DNA of 64,000 nucleotides from an uncultured Eubacterium sp. Its GTDB lineage: Bacteria > Bacillota > Clostridia > Oscillospirales > Acutalibacteraceae. Positions 59,321 through 64,000 of this stretch are shown here, one piece after another. Where the stretch lies: contig CAJOHE010000002.1 of NCBI GenBank assembly GCA_905234495.1, positions 124,001 through 188,000 of the forward strand, given 5' to 3'. The notes under the pieces were generated by a model, which made no database searches, was not told the DNA's origin, and saw only the letters and a program-made list of their open reading frames with translations. How positions within the stretch are numbered: position 1 is the stretch's first letter; every line of letters starts with the position of its first letter. Position numbers and translations under genes: made by a program.

Positions 59321-60640
59321 TTATCCCATTCCGGTCGCGAGGGCGCCGTTGATGTCAAACTCGTATTCAACGCCGTCAATCTCATAAACGCCGCCGGCAT
59401 ACATATACGGAGCAAAGTAATAGTCCTTGCCGCCTATTGTTTTCCAGCCCATCGCAAGCCTGCCGCTTGAATCGCTGTAAAACCACGTTGTATAGCCGTC
59501 TTCCTTAATCTTGAGCCAGCCCGCCTTTGTAACGAGAGCGCCGTTACTGTCGCAGTAATAATAGTCGCTGCCGTCGTAGATTACGCCTGTGAGCATCTCG
59601 CCGTATTCGGGGTCGAAGTAATACCACTTGCCGCCGAGCTTTTTCCAGCCCGTAGCGCAGGTGCCGTCGGAATAGATGTAGTACCAGCAGCCGTAGGACT
59701 TGTACCAGCCTGCGGTCGTTCTGAGCGAGCCGTCCTCATTGAAGAAGTAAACAACGTCCTTGATGCAGAGCGAGCCCGTAATCATATGACCGTGGGTGGT
59801 GCTGAAATAATACCACTTGCCGGAAAGCTTCAACCAGCCCGTTACGGGCTTGCCGTTTTTGTAGTAGCACCATTCGGTGTAGGAAACGTCCTTCGAGCCC
59901 TCGTATGCGGTTACCTTTGCGCTGTTCCAGCCGTTTTTCGGGCTTTTAACCCATGCGCCGCTTGATGAGAAGAAATAAATCTTTCCGTCAATGCCCCATG
60001 AGCCGATATACATAAAGCCGTCCTCGGTGTCAAAATAATACCATGTGCTGCCTATCTGCTTCCAGCCCGTAATGAGCACGCCGCTGTCCTTTGCATAGTA
60101 CCACGAGCCGTAGGAATCCTGTCCCCAGCCGCCTGCAATCATAGCGCCGTTTTTGTCGAAAGCGTAGAGCTTGCCGTCGATTGTGGTGGTGTAGTTTACC
60201 ATCTCGAAGCTGGTTTTATCAAAATAATACCACTTGCCCGAAATCTTGTGCCAGCCCTTGTAGAGCACGCCATCACTGTCGGCATAGTACCAGACAACAT
60301 ATCCGTCGTCGAAAGTGAGCTTACACCAGCCTGTCTGCATAGCGCCCTTGTCGTTGAAGTAGTAGCCCTTGCCCTTGATTGTAACAATCTCGTCGCAAGC
60401 CATAACGCCGCCGCAGTCGGTCATAAAGTAATACCACTTGCCGCCGAGCTTTTTCCAGCCGGTCACGTAATTGTCGTTTACATAATAGTACCAGTAGCCG
60501 TCTTCGTCCTGATACCAGCCGTTTTTGATTGTAACGGGCTCGGTTTCATAGCCGCCCGTTGCATATGCAACGATGTTGATTCCCTCAAACGCCGAGAAAA
60601 GCAGCATTGCCGCGAGAATAAGGCTTATAACTTTTTTCAT
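59321..60640 (-). CDS. Secreted cell-wall-binding-repeat protein D (longer paralog)
   Basis: 439 residues: signal peptide about 1-27 (VISLILAAMLLFSAFEGINIVAYA) and about sixteen 20-residue repeats of the same type as A-C (GWKKLGGKWYYFMTDCGG, GWHKISGKWYYFDKTS, GWKQIGSTWYYFDTEDGF, GWLKLSGKWYYFSTTHGH). A stretch near 225-265 (KIYFFSSSGAWVKSPKNGWNSAKV) is shared with A and B. Its end (YEIDGVEYEFDINGAL) matches A. Unlike A-C it has no own promoter: it starts 27 nt after the metallophosphoesterase stop and so is in an operon with it. GGAGG ribosome site. Confidence 0.88.
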   Translation of the reverse strand: MKKVISLILAAMLLFSAFEGINIVAYATGGYETEPVTIKNGWYQDEDGYWYYYVNDNYVTGWKKLGGKWYYFMTDCGGVMACDEIVTIKGKGYYFNDKGAMQTGWCKLTFDDGYVVWYYADSDGVLYKGWHKISGKWYYFDKTSFEMVNYTTTIDGKLYAFDKNGAMIAGGWGQDSYGSWYYAKDSGVLITGWKQIGSTWYYFDTEDGFMYIGSWGIDGKIYFFSSSGAWVKSPKNGWNSAKVTAYEGSKDVSYTEWCYYKNGKPVTGWLKLSGKWYYFSTTHGHMITGSLCIKDVVYFFNEDGSLRTTAGWYKSYGCWYYIYSDGTCATGWKKLGGKWYYFDPEYGEMLTGVIYDGSDYYYCDSNGALVTKAGWLKIKEDGYTTWFYSDSSGRLAMGWKTIGGKDYYFAPYMYAGGVYEIDGVEYEFDINGALATGMG

Positions 60641-60667
60641 AATATATTCCTCCGAATTTATATTGCA

Positions 60668-62341
60668 TTAGAATAATAATCCTATCATACCTGCCGCCGT
60701 CGCCGCGTGAACTATCGCCACGATAGCCCATACGATAAGCGCGATGATGCCTACGATAACTGCGATGAGAAGAAGCACGCAGAGAATGATGAGGCAGAGA
60801 ATGAGCGGACCCTTTTTGCTCTTGTTTACGGGGTCGACAAACTCTTTTTCCTCAAACATTTCCGCAGGCGCGGGATTCTCGTCGTCAAATATCGGATAGA
60901 GCGGAAGCGTTGCGTCTGCGTCGCAGTAGCCCGAATTCCACAGAAGGGGCTCAACAAGCGCCCTTACGGTGGTTGCGCCCTTGAGGAATTTGCCGATTGA
61001 AAGGTGAATCGTGTCAAGGAAGCTGTCGATTACGTTGAGGAAGCCGCAGGTGAGCTTATATTCCCTCGTATCGGGGCCGTAGGGCGAATCGCCGCAGTAG
61101 AGATTCTGCACGAGCTCGAGGATGAAATCGGTAACCTTGTTGTCGGCGATATCCGCGATATCCTCTTTCTTGAGTCCGCATTCCTTCTTGCAGAGCTTCC
61201 AGATTTTTTTGAACGTGAGCTTGTTTAAAAACTTGCCGAGGGGCTTTAAAATGGGCTTGAGCTTCTTAGCCTTTTCGCGGCTTATTGAGAACGAGCCCGC
61301 CATCTCGGTGAACTTGTCGTAATCGTTTGCAAGAGCGTCGATTACGCCGCCTATCATACCGAAGAAAAAGCCCTTCATATACTCGTCGAACGGCTTGCCG
61401 CCCGTGTCGAGTCCGGGAACCTCTTTGATGAAAACGGTTTCAACGTCAACCTTTGCGTTTTTCGGGTCGAAAACGATGTTTCTCATCGCGGGCGGACAGC
61501 CCACCATAGCGCCGCAGGCGATGTCGTAGAAGCGGTTGCCCTTAGGCGTTGTGATGTAGCCGATATCGTGAACGTGGGTGTGACCCGAAAGCATAATCTG
61601 AAGTCCGTTGTCGGCAAAGATTTCCCTTGTTACCTCGTGGTTTTTCTGCATATCGCCGCTGCCGATTATCGAGTAGAACGGCGAGGGTGAAACCATCGGA
61701 TGATGGGTCATCGCGATGACAAACTGGTCGTTTTCCTGAGCGTCCTTGAGCTGCTCCATAATCCAAGCCATACACTCGTCGGAATAGCCTGAGCCGCCGC
61801 CCTCCTGCTTCTCGTTTGTGTCGTCGTTAAGGGCGAAAAGACGGTATCCGGGCGCGAGCTGAACGACGTAGCTGAGCCCTTTTTCAAAGGTAGATATCGC
61901 CTCGCTCGGGCCGAAATCGTAGTACATTTTCCACAGGTCGTGCCTGTCGGCAACAGTGGGCACTTTCACCTCGTTGTCGCCGTTGTAACCCATTGTGTAG
62001 CCCTCGGTTCTGAAGTCGTGGGTTGCGGTGATTACATATATTCTTTTACCCTTTTTCTTGACGTCGTAGAGCATTTCGATAAACTCTTCGTGAGAGGTTA
62101 TCTCGCCGTCCTTGGTCGTGTCGCCCGCAAGGACGATTATATCGGTCGAGGTGTCGGCAAGAAGCATATCAAAGCCCGCTTTGATTGCGATGTCCGAATC
62201 CTTGATAAGCTTCTGGGATTTGGACTCGGCCTTTTCGTATGCCTTGCCCTCGGTTCCGTTTTTTCTTGAGTAATAATGAAGGTCGGTTATAAACTGTATT
62301 TTAAGCGGTTCATTATTACTTCCGTATATTCTGTCAGCCAT
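60668..62341 (-). CDS. Metallophosphoesterase with C-terminal membrane anchor
   Basis: 557 residues. N-terminal calcineurin-like phosphoesterase with the motif series FITDLHY (about 16-22), LAGDTTKDGE (72-81), THDFR (GNHE-equivalent position, here ATHDF), MTHHPMV (about 210-216) and LSGHTHVHD (about 253-261). All metal-ligand positions are filled, though the GNHE motif has Thr-His-Asp. Residues about 300-480 form a helical domain of unknown role. The C-terminus has two hydrophobic segments (about 502-530 and 535-555). There is no N-terminal signal peptide, so the catalytic domain is likely cytoplasmic and membrane-tethered. Co-transcribed with protein D. Substrate unknown. Confidence 0.85.
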   Translation of the reverse strand: MADRIYGSNNEPLKIQFITDLHYYSRKNGTEGKAYEKAESKSQKLIKDSDIAIKAGFDMLLADTSTDIIVLAGDTTKDGEITSHEEFIEMLYDVKKKGKRIYVITATHDFRTEGYTMGYNGDNEVKVPTVADRHDLWKMYYDFGPSEAISTFEKGLSYVVQLAPGYRLFALNDDTNEKQEGGGSGYSDECMAWIMEQLKDAQENDQFVIAMTHHPMVSPSPFYSIIGSGDMQKNHEVTREIFADNGLQIMLSGHTHVHDIGYITTPKGNRFYDIACGAMVGCPPAMRNIVFDPKNAKVDVETVFIKEVPGLDTGGKPFDEYMKGFFFGMIGGVIDALANDYDKFTEMAGSFSISREKAKKLKPILKPLGKFLNKLTFKKIWKLCKKECGLKKEDIADIADNKVTDFILELVQNLYCGDSPYGPDTREYKLTCGFLNVIDSFLDTIHLSIGKFLKGATTVRALVEPLLWNSGYCDADATLPLYPIFDDENPAPAEMFEEKEFVDPVNKSKKGPLILCLIILCVLLLIAVIVGIIALIVWAIVAIVHAATAAGMIGLLF

Positions 62342-62370
62342 TTTTATCCCCCTTTTCTTTCTATAAAATT

Positions 62371-62399
62371 ATTATCACTCATTTGTAAAGTTTTGTCAA
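62371..62399 (-). promoter_or_regulatory. Promoter of the metallophosphoesterase operon
   Basis: TTGACA (62394-62399), 17 nt, GATAAT (62371-62376) on the minus strand; GGGGG ribosome site follows. Divergent from the promoter at 62423-62451. Confidence 0.7.
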
Positions 62400-62422
62400 C
62401 ATTAATTCTTAATTTATTATCA

Positions 62423-62451
62423 TTGACAAATCAAATGTTATAGTATATATT
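62423..62451 (+). promoter_or_regulatory. Promoter of the polysaccharide chain-length/kinase genes
   Basis: TTGACA (62423-62428), 17 nt, TATATT (62446-62451), then GGAG 8 nt before the ATG at 62486. Confidence 0.75.
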
Positions 62452-62485
62452 ATTTATGTATTTTTTTAGTTATGGAGATTATGAT

Positions 62486-63331
62486 ATGAATTTGGATGCT
62501 AATGTACAAAAGCTGTTAATGCTCGTACTGAAAAAGTGGAAGCTGATTCTCGTCGTTGCCCTCATCGGCACAATGGCGGCTTACTTCTACACCGCAAACT
62601 TTGTTACGCTGACTTATACCTCGTCGGTTGAGTTTCTTGCGTACACAATCGACACCACTCAGGAACTGAAGGATTCCACCAACGCGGCTCAGACCGTCAG
62701 CAACACCAGCAAGATGAACTATTCGGTTAAGATGCTCAGCACATACATTGAGCTTTTCAAGACCAATGAATTTTGCCAGACCGTTGCCGACGACCTCAAC
62801 AAGGAAAGCGGTCAGAGCTATTCGGGCGGTATGATTAAGAGCTCGGTTACCTATGAGACGATTCCCGACACGTCGATGTTTAAAATCACGGTTACGACTC
62901 AGGACGCCGACACCTCATACCAGATTGCAAAGCAGCTCGAGACAAGCATTCTTGAGAAGATGAAGAACACAAACAACGGACTCGTTGGAGCTTCGGTTGA
63001 GGACTCGGCGCGTAAGGCTACGACCTCGGAGAAGCTCGGCTATCCCAAGAAGTGCGCAATCGGCTTTATGGCAGGCGCGGTTCTCGCCGTTGCATTCGTT
63101 ATTCTTCGCGACCTTCTCGACGTAAGAATCAAGTCGAGCGACGAGCTTTCCGACAGATACGGAATCCCGATTCTCGGTACTATTCCCGAATTCGAAATCA
63201 AGGCAAACAACACGTCTAAAGCCACGTCTTCAGCCACGCCTTCAATGAAGAAGCTCAACGCACAGAGCGAAGAGTACCGCTACAAAGAGGGCGACGAATA
63301 CAAGTACACCACAGGAAAGGGGGATAAATAA
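62486..63331 (+). CDS. Wzz/CapA-type polysaccharide chain-length regulator
   Basis: 281 residues with two transmembrane segments (about 20-40 and 195-213) flanking an extracellular helical domain, the Wzz/YveK topology. N-terminal KKWKLILVVALIGTMAAY, the P-rich second segment approach (EKLGYPKKCAIGFMAGAVLA), and a cytoplasmic tail DVRIKSSDELSDRYGIPILGTIPEF that in this family contacts and activates the BY-kinase. After that an unusual ~60-residue tail rich in Ser/Thr/Lys and Tyr (EEYRYKEGDEYKYTTGKGDK) contains several tyrosines that could be phosphorylated; inference. Start at the ATG 62486 with GGAG upstream; the ten codons before it are less likely. The partner kinase starts 2 nt after the stop. 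Confidence 0.9.
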   Translation: MNLDANVQKLLMLVLKKWKLILVVALIGTMAAYFYTANFVTLTYTSSVEFLAYTIDTTQELKDSTNAAQTVSNTSKMNYSVKMLSTYIELFKTNEFCQTVADDLNKESGQSYSGGMIKSSVTYETIPDTSMFKITVTTQDADTSYQIAKQLETSILEKMKNTNNGLVGASVEDSARKATTSEKLGYPKKCAIGFMAGAVLAVAFVILRDLLDVRIKSSDELSDRYGIPILGTIPEFEIKANNTSKATSSATPSMKKLNAQSEEYRYKEGDEYKYTTGKGDK

Positions 63332-63333
63332 TC

Positions 63334-64000
63334 ATGGCAGCAAACAGGAAAAAAAGCAACGTCAAGACAACTCAGGTATCCTCCCGTTACATCCTGAAGG
63401 ACGCACCCGTACAGCCCGCTCTGAAATTCAGAATTGAAGAGGCGTACAAGACAATCAGAGCAAACATTATGTTCTCTGTTGTAAAGAAGGGCTGCAAGAT
63501 TATTGTTGTAAGCTCCTCCGCACCCAACGAGGGTAAAACCACCACGACGGTAAACCTCGCGGTAACAATCGCGCAGGCTGACCAGAGGGTTCTTCTCATC
63601 GACGGCGACCTTCGTAAACCGAAGATTCACCACTATTTCTCAGTACCGAATTCACCGGGACTCACAAACTATCTCGGCGAAATCATCTCGGGCAAGAGGG
63701 CTGATTTCTTCAGCACCGTTCACGCGACTGAATTTGAAAATCTTTCAATCCTCACCTCGGGCTCAATCCCCCCGAACCCCGCAGAGCTTCTCGGTTCAGA
63801 CCTTATGACAGGCTTTCTCGAGGACGTGAGCAGGGACTTTGACTATATCATCATCGATACCCCGCCCATCAACGTTGTATCAGACGCGCTTCCGCTTATC
63901 AGAGAGAGCGACGGCGTTGTTCTCATCGTACGTTCAAATCAGTCCACGCATCCTGAGCTTCAGAGAGCGCTTTCCTCTCTTGAATTCATCGACGCAAAGA
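63334..64000 (+). CDS. CpsD/CapB-type tyrosine kinase (BY-kinase), 3' end beyond window
   Basis: The first 222 codons are in the window. N-terminal RIEEAYKTIRANIMFS (the segment that docks neighbouring subunits), Walker A SSAPNEGKTTTTVNLA (about 60-75), Walker A' LLIDGDLRKPKIH, and Walker B IIIDTPPINVVSDA. This is the cytoplasmic autokinase that with the Wzz-like protein controls capsule or exopolysaccharide export. The Tyr-rich C-terminal tail is not in the window. An AGGAAAGGGGG ribosome site lies at the end of the preceding gene. The genes following outside the window are probably glycosyltransferases. Confidence 0.93.
   Translation, partial: MAANRKKSNVKTTQVSSRYILKDAPVQPALKFRIEEAYKTIRANIMFSVVKKGCKIIVVSSSAPNEGKTTTTVNLAVTIAQADQRVLLIDGDLRKPKIHHYFSVPNSPGLTNYLGEIISGKRADFFSTVHATEFENLSILTSGSIPPNPAELLGSDLMTGFLEDVSRDFDYIIIDTPPINVVSDALPLIRESDGVVLIVRSNQSTHPELQRALSSLEFIDAK

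Noticed and set aside
56180..60640. Tandem surface-gene repeats as a CRISPR or other repeat array
   Set aside because: The periodicity comes from translated 20-residue protein repeats in intact genes with signal peptides, not from spaced identical DNA repeats.

Overview
The window looks like a chromosomal segment of a Gram-positive anaerobe of class Clostridia, most like the gut Oscillospiraceae/Ruminococcaceae. This is inferred from gene content and not from any database match. The supporting content is SepF and DivIVA division proteins, choline-binding-type cell-wall repeats, a dockerin-like module, an archaeal-type IMP cyclohydrolase (PurO) in a purine operon, a YlbF/YmcA-family gene next to miaB, near-consensus TTGACA/TATAAT promoters, strong GGAGG ribosome sites and compact UUCG-loop terminators. 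Almost all genes lie on the minus strand. The plus-strand exceptions are rmuC, malQ and the start of a polysaccharide locus at the right end.

Layout, left to right. 1-1314: membrane M28 peptidase, cut by the window edge. 1420-2598: a tRNA-Arg(CCG) placed 5 nt after an N-acetylhexosamine 1-kinase. 2648-5667: a MacA/MacB-like adaptor and permease without an ATPase gene. 5774-10052: purine operon purE-purM-purN-purO-purD behind one promoter. 10061-14643: a secreted leucine-rich-repeat/dockerin protein and a cytoplasmic GH3 beta-glucosidase. 14760-19064: two secreted cell-wall-binding proteins followed at short spacing by hisC and a small membrane protein. 19100-20398: rmuC, divergent from the previous unit.

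20471-36865: a long tightly packed housekeeping unit miaB-ylbF-mutS-mutL-miaA-(HlyD-like)-yggS-sepF-divIVA-ileS-lspA-rluD-HAD. It covers tRNA modification, mismatch repair, division and lipoprotein processing. 36932-38549: malQ on the plus strand. 38611-39402: an unrecognised cysteine-rich protein whose ribosome site is buried in a long hairpin. 39485-49451: aromatic amino-acid operon tyrA-aroA-aroC-pheA running into a TVP38-type membrane protein, galactokinase, a lipid kinase and a secreted clan-A glycoside hydrolase.

49563-64000 is the accessory, cell-surface part. It holds a 1662-residue secreted protein behind a structured ~150-nt leader, with a previously unlisted 42-residue peptide gene just downstream; a GtrA-like membrane protein; a broken remnant of a cell-wall-binding gene; three tandem cell-wall-binding paralogs whose promoters share one palindromic element over the transcription start; a fourth, longer paralog co-transcribed with a membrane-anchored metallophosphoesterase; and, divergently, a Wzz-like chain-length protein with a CpsD-type tyrosine kinase cut by the window end.

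No CRISPR array, phage, integrase or transposase gene was seen. The mobile-like material is a family of short intergenic paired-hairpin repeats ending in CCCTACA (five loci). The most promising undescribed items are the leader plus giant protein plus small peptide unit, and the palindrome-controlled tandem surface-protein family.
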